A DNA stretch of 64,000 nucleotides from Allobosea sp. CS1GBMeth4 (GCF_900185715.1 NZ_FYAS01000009.1:1-64000); one strand, 5' to 3'. Shown: positions 44,333-54,051, counted from the first letter of the stretch. Notes: generated by a model not told the origin, from the letters alone. Numbers and translations are program-made.

Positions 44333-45331
44333 TCAGGCGCCCTCGCCGATGAAGCGCGCGAAGCTGGCGAGGTCGACATTGCCGCCGCTGAGGATGACGC
44401 CGACGCGCTTGCCCGCCACCGGCACGGCTCCGGTGAAGGCGGCGGCGGCGGCGAGGCAGCCGGTCGGCTCGACCACGAGCTTCATCCGCTCGGCGAAGAA
44501 GCGCATCGCGGCGACGAGCGCCGCATCCGGCACGGTGACGATGTCCTCGACCAGGTCGCGGATGATCGGGAAGGTGTAGTCGCCGAGGAAGGGCGTCTGG
44601 GCGCCGTCGGCGATGGTCTTGGGCACGGCGATCTTGACGATCTCGCCCTTGCGCAGCGATTGCTGGCCGTCGTTGCCCGCCTCCGGCTCGACGCCGTAGA
44701 CCTTGCAGCCCGGGTTGAGCGCCCGGGCCGCGAGCAGAGCGCCGGCGAGCAGCCCGCCGCCGCCGAGGCAGACCAGCAGCACGTCGAGCTCGCCCGCCTC
44801 CTCGATCAGCTCCTTCGTCGCCGTGCCCTGGCCGGCGATCACCTCGGGATGGTCGTAGGGCGGGATCAGGGTCAGGCCGCGCTCCGCCGCCAGCCGGCTG
44901 CCGAGCTCGAGCCGGTCCTGCGTATAGCGGTCATAGGTCACGACCTCGGCGCCATAGCCCTTGGTCGCCGCGACCTTCGCCGCGGGCGCGTCGAGCGGCA
45001 TGATGATCGTCGCCGGGGCGCCGAGCAGCCTGCTGGCATAGGCGATCGCCTGGGCATGGTTGCCGGAGGAATAGGTCAGCACGCCCGCCTTGCGCTGCTC
45101 GGGGCTGAGCGCCGCGATGGCGTTGTAGCCGCCGCGGAACTTGAAGGCGCCCATGCGCTGCAGGTTCTCGGCCTTGAAGACGAGATTGGCGCCGGTGCGC
45201 TCGTTCGCCGTGCGCGAGGTCAGGGCCGGCGTGCGGTGGGCCACGCCGGCGATGCGCTTCGCGGCGGCCTCGACATCGGCATAGCTCGGCAGCGCGATGC
45301 CGTCGGTGAGGGGGCGGGCGGCGGCGGTCAT
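44333..45331 (-). CDS. Threonine/serine ammonia-lyase (PLP-dependent)
   Basis: The 332-residue protein is a fold-type II PLP enzyme with the cofactor lysine in GAFKFRGGYNA, the phosphate-binding loop CLGGGGLLAGAL, and the ILSGGNVDL end. It lacks the C-terminal ACT regulatory domain of IlvA, so it is the short threonine/serine dehydratase or serine racemase-like type, which deaminates Thr to 2-oxobutyrate or Ser to pyruvate. ATG 45331 was chosen over an upstream ATG at 45364. It stands alone with an upstream gap of 115 bp. Confidence 0.85.
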   Translation of the reverse strand: MTAAARPLTDGIALPSYADVEAAAKRIAGVAHRTPALTSRTANERTGANLVFKAENLQRMGAFKFRGGYNAIAALSPEQRKAGVLTYSSGNHAQAIAYASRLLGAPATIIMPLDAPAAKVAATKGYGAEVVTYDRYTQDRLELGSRLAAERGLTLIPPYDHPEVIAGQGTATKELIEEAGELDVLLVCLGGGGLLAGALLAARALNPGCKVYGVEPEAGNDGQQSLRKGEIVKIAVPKTIADGAQTPFLGDYTFPIIRDLVEDIVTVPDAALVAAMRFFAERMKLVVEPTGCLAAAAAFTGAVPVAGKRVGVILSGGNVDLASFARFIGEGA

Positions 45332-45446
45332 GGCGAATCCTGCGTCACTGCGGAGTGCGCGCATGGTGTCAGCAGCGCCGCCGGCCTTTCAAGTGAAAGA
45401 ACGTGACCCCGGTCATGCGCGGCGCTGATCGCCGGGGCCGGCTGCC

Positions 45447-46220
45447 TCAGCGATTCCTGAACTCGGGCTTCCGCTTCTCGGCGAAGGCGGCCATGCCTTC
45501 CTTCTGGTCATGGGTCGCGAACAGCGCCGAGAAGACGCGGCGCTCGAAGCGCAGGCCCTCGGCCAGCGTCACCTCGAAGGCGCGGTTTACCGCTTCCTTG
45601 GCGGTGAGGACCGAAGGCAGCGATTTCGCGGCGATCTGCTCGGCCGCCTTCAGCGCTTCCGTCATCAGCTCGGCGAGCGGCACGATGCGGGCGACGAGCC
45701 CGGCCCGCTCGGCCTCCTCCGCGCCCATCATCCGGCCGGTCAGGCACAGATCCATCGCCTTCGCCTTGCCGATCGCATGGGTCAGGCGCTGCGTGCCGCC
45801 TGCGCCGGGGATGACGCCGAGGTTGATCTCGGGCTGGCCGAACTTGGCGTTGTCGGCGGCGATGATGAAGTCGGCCATCATGGCGAGCTCGCAGCCGCCG
45901 CCGAGCGCGAAGCCCGCCACCGCGGCGATGATCGGCTTGCGGCGCTGGCCGATCCGGTCCCAGTCGGCGAATTTGTCGTCGAGATAGGTGCCGGGATAGG
46001 TGCGCTCCTGCATCTCCTTGATGTCGGCGCCGGCGGCGAAGGCCTTGTCCGAGCCGGTGATGACCGTGCAGCCGATGCCGGCATCCCGTTCGAAGCCGTC
46101 GAGGGCGGCGTTGACCTCGCCGATCAGCTGGCCGTTGAGGGCGTTCAGCGCCTGCGGCCGGTTCAGCGTGACGATGCCGACCTTGCCCTTCACCTCGACG
46201 AGAATGGTCTCATAAGCCAT
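45447..46220 (-). CDS. Enoyl-CoA hydratase
   Basis: The 257-residue crotonase-fold protein carries both catalytic glutamates: the one in [12 protein letters not shown] and the one in [20 protein letters not shown]. This pair marks a true short-chain enoyl-CoA hydratase that adds water to trans-2-enoyl-CoA in fatty-acid beta-oxidation or related breakdown. ATG 46220 gives the typical start [22 protein letters not shown]. It lies upstream of mutM-ubiE-ubiB, an arrangement common in Rhizobiales. No other beta-oxidation genes are adjacent. Confidence 0.92.
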   Translation of the reverse strand: MAYETILVEVKGKVGIVTLNRPQALNALNGQLIGEVNAALDGFERDAGIGCTVITGSDKAFAAGADIKEMQERTYPGTYLDDKFADWDRIGQRRKPIIAAVAGFALGGGCELAMMADFIIAADNAKFGQPEINLGVIPGAGGTQRLTHAIGKAKAMDLCLTGRMMGAEEAERAGLVARIVPLAELMTEALKAAEQIAAKSLPSVLTAKEAVNRAFEVTLAEGLRFERRVFSALFATHDQKEGMAAFAEKRKPEFRNR

Positions 46221-46399
46221 GGCGGCCTCCCTGGGGTCTGTCGCCCGCAGCATTAGCGGGTGGCGCCGCGGCAAGTCCATGCGCGCCGGTGCAAGGCAGG
46301 ATGCGGGTGCTTGGCATTCGCCGGCCCGCCGAATTTTCGCGACCGCCGCGGCGGTTCATGCGTTGATGCTTCGCAAACCCGTCGAACAGGAGGCAGGCA

Positions 46400-46873
46400 A
46401 TGGCCGGCGAAAGCAGAACCGACACGGCCTCGCGGCTGGTCAAGGCCTCACCCGGCGCGATCTACAACGCCTTTGCCGATCCCACCGCGCTGGGCCGCTG
46501 GCTGCCGCCGAAAGGAATGAGAGCTCGGATCGAGCGTTTCGAGCCGCGTCCCGGCGGCAGCTACCGCCTGGTCCTGACCTATGACGACCCGTCGGGCGCG
46601 CCGGGCAAGGCCGCCGCGGACAGCGATATCGTCGAGGGCCGCTTCCTCGCGCTGGAGCCGGGCGAGCGCATCGTCTGGGAGGTCGGCTTCGTCTCGGACG
46701 ATCCGGCCTTCGCCGGCACGATGACGATGACCTGGCGCTTCAAGGAGGTCCGCGACGGCACCGAGGTGACGATCCTCTGCGAGAACGTGCCGGCCGGCAT
46801 CCGCAAGGAGGACCACGATGCCGGCCTGCGCGCGACGCTGGAGAACCTCGCGAGCTTCGTCGAAGAGGCCTGA
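46400..46873 (+). CDS. SRPBCC (AHSA1-like) ligand-binding protein
   Basis: This 157-residue protein has the AHSA1/START-like fold: the opening RLVKASPGAIYNAFADPTALGRWLPP, and LEPGERIVWEVGF, TMTWRFKEVRDGTEVTIL, and a C-terminal helix RATLENLASFVEE. Such proteins bind hydrophobic ligands or act as polyketide-type cyclases; the ligand here is unknown. It is a single gene between the divergent enoyl-CoA hydratase gene and the convergent mutM, 5 bp away. Confidence 0.85.
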   Translation: MAGESRTDTASRLVKASPGAIYNAFADPTALGRWLPPKGMRARIERFEPRPGGSYRLVLTYDDPSGAPGKAAADSDIVEGRFLALEPGERIVWEVGFVSDDPAFAGTMTMTWRFKEVRDGTEVTILCENVPAGIRKEDHDAGLRATLENLASFVEEA

Positions 46874-46878
46874 GGCGG

Positions 46879-47766
46879 TCAGCGGCGCTGGCAGCGCTCG
46901 CAATAGAAGGTCGAGCGGCCTGACTGGACGAGCCGCTTGACCAGATGTCCGCAGCCCGGCGTGACGCAGGGCTCGCCCTCGCGGTCATAGACCCTGAAGC
47001 GGTGCTGGAAATAGCCGAGCGAGCCGTCGGCATGGGCGAAGTCGCGCAAGGTCGAGCCACCGGCGGCGACCGCCTCCTCAAGCACCTCGCGGATGATCTG
47101 CGCCAGGAGACGGGCCTTCTCGCGCGGCTTGCCGGCCGGTGTCGCCAGCGAGCCCGCCTCCGCCTCGGGATGCAGGCCGGCGCGGAACAGCGCCTCGCAG
47201 ACATAGATGTTGCCGAGCCCGGCGATCAGCCGCTGGTCGAGCAGCGCGGCCTTCAACGGCGCGATCTTGCCGGAGAACAGCTTGGCCAGCAATTCGCCGG
47301 AGAGCTCGTTGCCGAGCGGCTCGATGCCCATCCCGGCGAAATGCCTGGAGCTTTCCAGCCCGGCACGCGGAACGAGGTCCATGAAGCCGAAGCGGCGGAC
47401 GTCGTTGTAGGTGACCCGCGCGCCCGAGCCGAGATGGAAGACGACATGGTCGTGGACGAGGTGCCGGCCGATCTCGTTGTAATAGGCGCCGGGTTCGGTC
47501 GGCGGCGTACCGGGTGCCTCGACGACGAAGCGCCCGCTCATGCCCAGATGCATCACCAGCGCCTGCCCGTCGTCGAGATCGGCGATCAGGTACTTCGCCC
47601 GCCGCGACAGCGCCTCGACCCGCCGCCCGGTCAGCCGTTCGGCGAAGCGCTCCGGCAGCGGAAAGCGCAGATCGGGCCGGCGCTGCTCGACGCTCGCGAA
47701 GCGCTCGCCGAGCATGGCGGGCTCCAGCCCGCGCCGGACGGTTTCGACCTCGGGAAGTTCAGGCAT
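46879..47766 (-). CDS. mutM: Formamidopyrimidine-DNA glycosylase (Fpg)
   Basis: MutM removes 8-oxoguanine and formamidopyrimidines from DNA. The 295-residue protein has the catalytic N-terminal [13 protein letters not shown], the [19 protein letters not shown] region and a C-terminal zinc finger ([12 protein letters not shown] ... TFYCERCQR). Its ATG lies on the last base of the toxin stop codon at 47766-47768, so the toxin gene directly precedes it. In relatives the gene before mutM is normally ubiE, divergent; here the toxin-antitoxin pair is inserted between. Confidence 0.95.
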   Translation of the reverse strand: MPELPEVETVRRGLEPAMLGERFASVEQRRPDLRFPLPERFAERLTGRRVEALSRRAKYLIADLDDGQALVMHLGMSGRFVVEAPGTPPTEPGAYYNEIGRHLVHDHVVFHLGSGARVTYNDVRRFGFMDLVPRAGLESSRHFAGMGIEPLGNELSGELLAKLFSGKIAPLKAALLDQRLIAGLGNIYVCEALFRAGLHPEAEAGSLATPAGKPREKARLLAQIIREVLEEAVAAGGSTLRDFAHADGSLGYFQHRFRVYDREGEPCVTPGCGHLVKRLVQSGRSTFYCERCQRR

Positions 47767-48188
47767 TAAACGGTCAGAGCCTTGAAGCCGGACGAGCGCT
47801 TGACCGGTAGTTCAAATAATGAGCCAGGCGCCGCGGATTTAATGAAGTTCTCCATTTCCGGCCAGCGCCAGAGCAGGGTCGATGCGATTTGGTTTATGGG
47901 AGTCTTTTGGAAGCCTGATGCTAGTACGAACCCTTTCAATCCAGATCGCAGCCATGCCGCTCGATTCGCCCTGTTACGGCTAATTCTCAAATCATTCGTC
48001 AGAACGACCCAGTCGGCAGGCCTATCCTGATGTAGGCGTTCGATCCAATCGATATCGGGAGTATTGTGGCGAAAACCATAATCCGCCATATCCCGCACGT
48101 GCCGTGCAACTCCTCCCTCGGTGCGGATGTAAGCGTTTAGAACTTCGGCAAGCACAGGAGATGTGCAGTTGTCGAAGAAGATTCTCAC
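47766..48188 (-). CDS. VapC45-like PIN-domain toxin
   Basis: The 140-residue protein resembles the PIN-like VapC45/DUF5615-type ribonuclease toxins. The acidic site residues include D6 in MRIFFDNC, D45/D47 and E50 in [10 protein letters not shown], and D66 in VLTNDLRIS. These toxins cleave RNA when their antitoxin is degraded. The ATG overlaps the antitoxin stop (ATGA), and its stop codon shares a base with the mutM ATG. Composition is visibly AT-richer than neighbours. No activity can be proven from sequence. Confidence 0.75.
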   Translation of the reverse strand: MRIFFDNCTSPVLAEVLNAYIRTEGGVARHVRDMADYGFRHNTPDIDWIERLHQDRPADWVVLTNDLRISRNRANRAAWLRSGLKGFVLASGFQKTPINQIASTLLWRWPEMENFIKSAAPGSLFELPVKRSSGFKALTV

Positions 48189-48871
48189 GCGGCCAAGCCG
48201 CGTTCAAAATCCACGGCGCGCTGTACAGCGGCCGGGCTTACACGAAAGAGCTGCGCTGCCCGGGTGATGGAGCCTTCAGCTTCCGCAGCTGCGCTCAAAA
48301 TCGATGTAGGTACGCCTACACTCTCGATAATTGGTTGGCCAAATTGCCTCGTTGGGTCGAGGACGATGTCGCTGGCGCGGCCTCTAGGCCACCACCGGGC
48401 AGCAATATCGGTGTCGAAATCAATACCTTTTAGGCTCGGCTCGATTACCTTGTGCATGACATATTGGCCTCGCTTGAATAGATCGACGAGCGGCCGATCG
48501 TCTTCACCTTCGCCCAGCGCCTCCAAGAGCAAGGTTCGACCATCCGTTCTAAAGCGAGATGTCGCAAATGGGTGGTCATGCTCGATCAATTCGCGGGCTA
48601 GAACGAGAGCTCTGCGAACCTTTTGAGGGCTCAACCCGGCGGCGATAAAGGCCGAAGCCATCCGGCTTTGCACAAGATCGAGAAAACCAAGGTAGAGCTT
48701 GTCGTCGTGCAGATCGATCTGTCCGTGCCAAAGGGGAGCGTAGGTGCGATTTCCAGAACCATGCCCCTTGAGCCAACGGGTCAGTTTTGCAGCTGGCACC
48801 TTGATCAGGCGCGCCGCTTCAGCGGGTGTATAAAGCCCTAGGCCAATGAGAGAGGTGTCGTGCTTCGTCAA
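48185..48871 (-). CDS. VapB45-like DUF433 antitoxin
   Basis: This 228-residue protein has an N-terminal HTH (YTPAEAARLIKVPAAKLTRWLKG) and a C-terminal DUF433 domain (IVLDPTRQFGQPIIES ... SITRAAQLFRVSPAAVQRAVDFE), the combination found in the VapB45 antitoxin of Mycobacterium. The middle segment (YLGFLDLVQSRMASAFIAAGLSPQKVRRALVLARE) is helical. It overlaps the toxin by ATGA and is first in the pair, as usual for type II toxin-antitoxin systems in which the antitoxin binds both DNA and toxin. AT-richer than neighbours. Confidence 0.75.
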   Translation of the reverse strand: MTKHDTSLIGLGLYTPAEAARLIKVPAAKLTRWLKGHGSGNRTYAPLWHGQIDLHDDKLYLGFLDLVQSRMASAFIAAGLSPQKVRRALVLARELIEHDHPFATSRFRTDGRTLLLEALGEGEDDRPLVDLFKRGQYVMHKVIEPSLKGIDFDTDIAARWWPRGRASDIVLDPTRQFGQPIIESVGVPTSILSAAAEAEGSITRAAQLFRVSPAAVQRAVDFERGLAA

Positions 48872-49005
48872 GAATGAACCCTCGGCCCCAAAACTAGAAT
48901 CACGCGGCGACGTTTAGGTCAACGCGCGCGACATCCAAGGCGATGGCGCTGATGGCGCGCTTTCGCTATTCATCGCCTCACCCGAACACAAGAGCGGCCT
49001 CAACC

Positions 49006-49767
49006 GTGACAGCAGCCTCCGACACCACCCATTTCGGCTTCGAGAGCGTCCCGCTCGGCGAGAAGCAGGCCAAGGTCGACGACGTCTTCCACAAGGTCGC
49101 CGGCCGCTACGACCTGATGAACGACCTGATGTCGGCGGGCCTGCACCGGGTCTGGAAGGAGGCGCTGCTCACCGCGCTGAAGCCGCCGCGCGACCGGCCC
49201 TTCCACCATCTCGACGTCGCCGGCGGCACCGGCGACGTCGCCTTCAAGGTGCTGGAGGAGGGCGGGCCGCAGACGCAGGTCACCGTGCTCGACATCAATG
49301 CCGAGATGCTGGCCGTCGGCCGCGAGCGCGCCCAGAAGCGCTTTCCGGGCGACGAGCGCATCCGCTTCGTCCAGGGCAATGCCGAGGCGCTGGCGCTGCC
49401 CGACAATACCTTCGATGCCTATACGATCGCGTTCGGCATCAGGAACGTCCCCCGCATCGAGAAGGCGCTGGCCGAGGCCTATCGCGTGCTGAAGCGCGGC
49501 GGCCGTTTTCTCTGCCTCGAATTCTCCCATGTCGACGTGCCGCTGCTCGACAAGGTCTACGACGCCTATTCCTTCAACCTGATCCCGCCCATGGGCAGGC
49601 TCGTCACCGGCGACGGCGAGCCCTATCGCTATCTCGTCGAGTCGATCCGCAAATTCCCGCGCCCGCAGCTCTTCGCCGACATGATCGCGCAGGCGGGCTT
49701 CCGCCGCGCCGGCTTCACGCCGATGACCGGCGGGGTGGTGGCGCTGCATTCCGGCTGGAAGCTGTGA
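49006..49767 (+). CDS. ubiE: Demethylmenaquinone/ubiquinone methyltransferase
   Basis: UbiE C-methylates 2-polyprenyl-6-methoxy-1,4-benzoquinol in ubiquinone synthesis. The 253-residue protein has the SAM motif [14 protein letters not shown], the UbiE signatures [20 protein letters not shown] and PHGxHL-like [25 protein letters not shown] 49006 matches the family start ([14 protein letters not shown]); an upstream ATG at 48943 is less likely. It is divergent from the antitoxin gene and followed by ubiB after a gap with an intergenic repeat. Confidence 0.95.
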   Translation: MTAASDTTHFGFESVPLGEKQAKVDDVFHKVAGRYDLMNDLMSAGLHRVWKEALLTALKPPRDRPFHHLDVAGGTGDVAFKVLEEGGPQTQVTVLDINAEMLAVGRERAQKRFPGDERIRFVQGNAEALALPDNTFDAYTIAFGIRNVPRIEKALAEAYRVLKRGGRFLCLEFSHVDVPLLDKVYDAYSFNLIPPMGRLVTGDGEPYRYLVESIRKFPRPQLFADMIAQAGFRRAGFTPMTGGVVALHSGWKL

Positions 49768-49780
49768 TGGCCCTCGCCTC

Positions 49781-49861
49781 GTCATGCTCGGGCTTGACCC
49801 GAGCATCTCCGGAAGCGAGCCCCTTTCGGCCTGAGATGGCCGGTGCAAGCCCGGCCATGAC
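49781..49861. repeat. Intergenic palindromic repeat with GTCAT/ATGAC ends
   Basis: The arms GTCATGCTCGGGCTTG and CAAGCCCGGCCATGAC are near-perfect reverse complements, and an inner hairpin GCTCGGG/CCCGAGC lies at the left end. It occupies most of the 109-bp gap between ubiE and ubiB. Same family as 25656, 35161, 38024 and 56969. Confidence 0.65.
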
Positions 49862-49876
49862 GGGTACTGCCGCCGC

Positions 49877-51436
49877 ATGATCTCGGCCCTCGCTCATCTC
49901 GCCCGCTCGGCCCGGGTCGGCTTCGTGCTGGCGCGCGAGGGCGCGCTCGCCCTCGTCGACCCCTCGGTGCTGCCGCCGGCGGCGCGGGCGCTGATCGCGC
50001 TCGGCCGGCTGATCGAGCGCCGCGGCGCCGGTTCCTCCGCGACGCGCCTCGCCGCGGCGCTGACCCGGCTCGGACCGTCCTATGTCAAGTTCGGTCAGTT
50101 CCTGGCGACGCGGCCCGATGTCGTCGGGATGAAGATCGCCGAGGACCTGTCGGCGCTGCAGGACCGGATGCCGCCCTTCCCGATGGCGCAGGCGCGCGCC
50201 GCCCTCGCGGCCGCCTACGGCCGGCCGGCCGAGGCGATCTTCGCCGAGTTCGGCGAGCCGGTCGCGGCGGCGTCCATCGCCCAGGTCCATCGGGCCCGCC
50301 GCAAGGACGGCTCCGAGGTCGCGGTCAAGATCCTGCGGCCCGGCATCCGCGACCGCTTCCATCGCGATCTCGCCGCCATGCGCTTCGGCGCGCAGCTGGC
50401 GGAGGCGCGCTCCCCCGAGGCGCGGCGCCTGCGCATGACGGCGGTGGTCGAGACCCTGGCGCGCTCCGTCGCCATGGAGATGGATCTCAGGCTGGAGGCC
50501 GCCGCCCTCTCCGAATTCGCCGAGAACACCCGCGAGGACGCCGATTTCCGCGTGCCGGTGCCGGACTGGCAGCTCACCGCCCGCGAAATCCTGGTCGACG
50601 AATGGATCGACGGCATCCGCCTCTCGAATGTCGAGGCGCTGCGCGCCGCCGGGCACGACACGGTCGCGCTCGGCCGCACCGTCATCCAGTCCTTCCTGAA
50701 GCATGCGATCCGCGACGGCTTCTTCCACGCCGACATGCATCCGGGCAATCTCTTCGTCGATGCCGAGGGTCGGCTCGTCGCGGTCGACGGCGGCATCATG
50801 GGCCGGCTCGGCCACAAGGAGCGGCGCTTCCTCGCCGAGATCCTCTACGGCTTCATCACGCGCGACTACCGGCGCGTCGCCGAGGTGCATTTCGAGGCCG
50901 GCTATGTCCCGGGCCATCACTCCGTCGACGATTTCGCCCAGGCGATCCGGGCCGTCGGCGAGCCGATCCACGACAAGCGCGCCGACGAGATCTCGATGGC
51001 GAAGGTGCTGACGCTCCTGTTCGAGATCACCGGCCTGTTCGACATGGCGACGCGCACCGAGCTCGTCATGCTGCAGAAGACCATGGTCGTGGTCGAAGGC
51101 GTCGCCCGCACGCTCGATCCCCATCTCGACATGTGGACCACGGCCGAGCCGGTGGTGCGCGACTGGCTGACGCGCAATCTCGGGCCGATCGGCAGGCTCG
51201 AGGATGCCGGCCGCAGCGTGCGCAGCCTCGCCGCCAGCCTGGCCAACCTGCCGGAGACGGTCGGCCGGGCCGAGCGCGTGCTCGGGCAGCTCGAAGACTC
51301 CTCGCGCCACGGCTTCTCGCTGGACGAGGCCAGCGTCCAGGCGATCGGCCGCGCCGAAGCGGCGCGCAATCGCTGGGGCAATTGGGCGCTCTGGCTGATC
51401 GCGGCGCTGCTGGCCTGGATCGCGATCTTCGACTAG
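49877..51436 (+). CDS. ubiB: UbiB ubiquinone biosynthesis kinase-like protein
   Basis: This 519-residue ABC1/UbiB atypical kinase has the diagnostic KxGQ motif (PSYVKFGQFLATRPDVVG), the alanine-rich loop AAASIAQVHRA, and the catalytic-loop-like FHADMHPGNLFV. The C-terminus ends in a membrane helix (WALWLIAALLAWIAIFD), which anchors it near the ubiquinone synthesis machinery. It has ATPase activity in relatives and is needed for ubiquinone production. It follows ubiE in the conserved order. Confidence 0.95.
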   Translation: MISALAHLARSARVGFVLAREGALALVDPSVLPPAARALIALGRLIERRGAGSSATRLAAALTRLGPSYVKFGQFLATRPDVVGMKIAEDLSALQDRMPPFPMAQARAALAAAYGRPAEAIFAEFGEPVAAASIAQVHRARRKDGSEVAVKILRPGIRDRFHRDLAAMRFGAQLAEARSPEARRLRMTAVVETLARSVAMEMDLRLEAAALSEFAENTREDADFRVPVPDWQLTAREILVDEWIDGIRLSNVEALRAAGHDTVALGRTVIQSFLKHAIRDGFFHADMHPGNLFVDAEGRLVAVDGGIMGRLGHKERRFLAEILYGFITRDYRRVAEVHFEAGYVPGHHSVDDFAQAIRAVGEPIHDKRADEISMAKVLTLLFEITGLFDMATRTELVMLQKTMVVVEGVARTLDPHLDMWTTAEPVVRDWLTRNLGPIGRLEDAGRSVRSLAASLANLPETVGRAERVLGQLEDSSRHGFSLDEASVQAIGRAEAARNRWGNWALWLIAALLAWIAIFD

Positions 51437-51616
51437 CGAACCGCCCAGCGTTGCCGCTGGACGACTGGAAACCATTTGAACGGTTTGCGCTTTACAAGCG
51501 CCGGCCCGTCGGGATTCCTTTACGGCAAGGCCGGGGCTGTCCCGCATGGCGCGAGCGCCCCAGCGACAGCGACCACAGAGCCGATTCCTCAGGTTGCGTC
51601 GTTCAGGAGTCGCGTC

Positions 51617-52255
51617 ATGCATCGCCTTCTCGGCATTCTGGCCTTTCTATGCGCGTCGGTCGCCGGCCTCGCCTCGGCCGAGGCGAGGCTCGACGTCCGC
51701 GTCGACATCGCCGCGCAGCGCATGACCGTGACCACCAGCGACGGCGAGATCCACAGCTGGGCGATTTCGTCCGGCCGCAAGGGCTTCCGCTCGCCCAACG
51801 GCGTCTATCGCCCGACGCGCCTCGAGCGCAGCTGGTATTCGCGCAAATATGGCGGCGCGATGCCCTATGCCGTCTTCTTCCGCGGCGGCTACGCCATCCA
51901 TGGCACAACCGCCGTCGGCGCGCTCGGGCGGCCGGCCTCGCATGGCTGCATCCGCCTGCATCCGGCCAACGCCGCCAAGCTGTTCGCGCTGGTCAGGAAG
52001 CATGGTTCGGGCAACACCCGCATCGCGCTGAACGGCGCCGCGCCGGACAATCTCTCGCGCTTCGCCAAGGCGTCCGCGGGTACCAAGCACAAGATCGCCA
52101 AGGCCAAGGTCAAGACGCAGAAGGCCGTGCTCTCGGCCAAGCAGCAGCGCCCGGGCCCTGCCTGGGGCGAGGCGCGCGAGCAGATCCTGCTCAGGCCCGC
52201 CGTGCCCGCCGGCGCGATCGGCTTCCAGCCGCTGTCGGGACCGGGCTGGCGTTGA
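51617..52255 (+). CDS. L,D-transpeptidase (YkuD family)
   Basis: The 212-residue protein begins with a signal peptide (RLLGILAFLCASVAGLASA) and carries the YkuD active site HGTTAVGALGRPASHGCIRLH, with the catalytic Cys in SHGCIR. These enzymes make 3-3 cross-links in peptidoglycan or anchor proteins to it. The C-terminal third (KHKIAKAKVKTQKAVLSAK) is lysine-rich and may bind peptidoglycan or polyanions. CAGGAGT precedes ATG 51617. Confidence 0.9.
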   Translation: MHRLLGILAFLCASVAGLASAEARLDVRVDIAAQRMTVTTSDGEIHSWAISSGRKGFRSPNGVYRPTRLERSWYSRKYGGAMPYAVFFRGGYAIHGTTAVGALGRPASHGCIRLHPANAAKLFALVRKHGSGNTRIALNGAAPDNLSRFAKASAGTKHKIAKAKVKTQKAVLSAKQQRPGPAWGEAREQILLRPAVPAGAIGFQPLSGPGWR

Positions 52256-52304
52256 CAATTCCGCCCCGGCACCGAGCCTCGGCCGCCCCGGAATGACCTA
52301 CAGC

Positions 52305-53189
52305 TTAGATCGCCTCCGCGGCGATCCGCGCCCAGCCTTCCAGGGCCTCGCGGGGCCGCAGCCGGGCGAGCGGCGAGGCTTCGCGCACGATCCTTTCGCT
52401 CGGCGCGCCGGCAGCATGGCTCTGCGGCTCGACGCAGAGGAAATCGGCTCCGGCGGGCGCCCAGACCACCGGGCAGCGCAGGCTCTCGCTCGCGCTCACG
52501 GTGATGGCGAGGCCGGCCGAGGGCGTCTCGATCCGGGCCGCCCCGTCCCAGCCGAGAAAGCTCCACGCGGTCTCGGCTCCCGTGGCGAAGACCGGCTTGC
52601 CGGCATAGGGGCCGCCTCCGGCGAGGGCTTGCGTGCCGGTGGCGCGGAACTTGTCGCCGAAGATCAGCGCGCCGGCCGCGATCATGGCGAGGCGCGTGTC
52701 GGCGGCACAGGGGAACCAGGGATGCAGGCCCATGCCGAAGGGTAGTGCCCGGTCGGACTCGTTGATCAAGGTCAGCACCACGGTCATGCCGCGCTCGTCG
52801 AGCCGGATCTCCTGGCGCGCCAGGTAGCGATAGGGATCGGGCCCGGCGGCCCGGCGGTGCACCAGCACGGCATCGCCGGCATCGTGCTTCTCCACCTGCC
52901 AGGCCGACTGCCAGCCGAAGCCGTGGATCGTGCCCGACGGATCGTTGGGCGGCACGCCGAAGCGGGTATGGCCGTCGTCGACGAGGCTGCCGAAGGCGCG
53001 GTTGGCGAAGGGCAGCATCGCCCAAGCGCCGAACTTGTTGGGCGTGGCCGTCTGCGGCACGAGCCCGGCCGGTGCGTGCAGCAGCGGCTGCGGTCGGCCC
53101 TCGGGACAGCGCCAGTCGAGCGCCGCGATCATGCCGCCGGCCTCGGGCGCGATGCGGGCCGTGTAGCGATCGGCCGAGAGCGTCAGCAT
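52305..53189 (-). CDS. Aldose 1-epimerase family protein
   Basis: The 294-residue protein belongs to the galactose-mutarotase-like superfamily, with signatures NRAFGSLVDDGHTRFGVP, SGTIHGFGWQSAW and FGMGLHPWFPC. Family members interconvert alpha and beta anomers of free or phosphorylated sugars. The substrate is unknown; two sugar kinases lie about 4 kb away on the other strand. The 12-bp gap to the IclR gene on the same strand suggests cotranscription with it. Confidence 0.88.
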   Translation of the reverse strand: MLTLSADRYTARIAPEAGGMIAALDWRCPEGRPQPLLHAPAGLVPQTATPNKFGAWAMLPFANRAFGSLVDDGHTRFGVPPNDPSGTIHGFGWQSAWQVEKHDAGDAVLVHRRAAGPDPYRYLARQEIRLDERGMTVVLTLINESDRALPFGMGLHPWFPCAADTRLAMIAAGALIFGDKFRATGTQALAGGGPYAGKPVFATGAETAWSFLGWDGAARIETPSAGLAITVSASESLRCPVVWAPAGADFLCVEPQSHAAGAPSERIVREASPLARLRPREALEGWARIAAEAI

Positions 53190-53201
53190 GTCCGGTGTCC
53201 T

Positions 53202-53984
53202 TCAGGCGATCAGGGGCTGCAGCAGGCCCTGCATGGCCCGCATCCGCGGCAGGAAGTTCGTCTCGATCTCGACCCGGCCGGCATGCTGGACCTGAGCCGA
53301 GAGGTTGAAGGCGGCGACGGTCTCGCCGCGGCTGTTGCGCAGGGGCATCGCGACCGAGATCAGCCCGAGCTCGAGCTCCTGGTCGACGATGGCGTGGCCC
53401 TGCTCCTTGACCCGGGCGAGGACGGTCATCAGCGCATCCACATCCGTCACGGTCTTCGCCGTCAACGCCCTGGGGCGCCCCGCGAGGATGCGCGCCCGCG
53501 CATCGTCCGGGTCGCGCGCTGCCAGGAGCACCCGGCCCATCGATGTGCAGAAGGCCGGCAGGCGCGAGCCGACCGAGAGGCCGACCGACATGATCCGCCT
53601 CTGGGCCGAGCGGGCGATGTAGACGATCTCGGGCCCGTCGAGCAGCGAGGCGGAGGAGGATTCGTGTGTCTCCTCCGACAGGCGCTCGAGAAAGGGCTGC
53701 ACCAGCTGCGGCAGCGCGGTCGACGACAGCCAAGCATAGCCGAGGCGCAGCACCCGCGGCGTCAGCCGGAAGAACTTGCCGTCGAACTCGGCATAGCCGG
53801 TCCGTGCCAGCGTCAGCAGGCAGCGGCGTGCCGCCGCGCGCGAGAGATCGGTGGCGCGCGCGACCTCGGCGATGGTCAGCCTGTCGTGGCCGGCGTCGAA
53901 GCACTCGATCACCGCCAGCCCTTTCTCGAGCGCGGCCATATGGTCGGGCGACGGCTTGGCGGCTTCGCTGCTTGACCCGGGCAC
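53202..53984 (-). CDS. IclR-family regulator (PcaR-like)
   Basis: The 260-residue protein has the IclR HTH (RLTIAEVARATDLSRAAARRCLLTLARTG) and the effector domain (SVGLSVGSRLPAFCTSMGRVLLA). It is divergent from pcaI with only 67 bp between, and the gap holds two palindromic sites, so it almost certainly controls the pcaIJHG genes like PcaR of Pseudomonas, which responds to beta-ketoadipate. GTG 53984 was used; ATG 53939 is an alternative 15 residues later. Confidence 0.88.
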   Translation of the reverse strand: MPGSSSEAAKPSPDHMAALEKGLAVIECFDAGHDRLTIAEVARATDLSRAAARRCLLTLARTGYAEFDGKFFRLTPRVLRLGYAWLSSTALPQLVQPFLERLSEETHESSSASLLDGPEIVYIARSAQRRIMSVGLSVGSRLPAFCTSMGRVLLAARDPDDARARILAGRPRALTAKTVTDVDALMTVLARVKEQGHAIVDQELELGLISVAMPLRNSRGETVAAFNLSAQVQHAGRVEIETNFLPRMRAMQGLLQPLIA

Positions 53985-53998
53985 GGCCGCTCTCTAAA

Positions 53999-54033
53999 GT
54001 TCGAAAATCAGAACGATGTGCGATAATCGCACA
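53999..54033. promoter_or_regulatory. Paired palindromic operators between the IclR gene and pcaI
   Basis: Site one GTTCGAAAATCAGAAC (53999-54014) has inverted ends GTTC/GAAC. Site two TGTGCGATAATCGCACA (54017-54033) is a perfect 7-3-7 palindrome. They are adjacent and lie between the divergent starts, suggesting that the IclR protein controls both directions. Confidence 0.6.
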
Positions 54034-54051
54034 ACATGAGGAGATGTCAAG

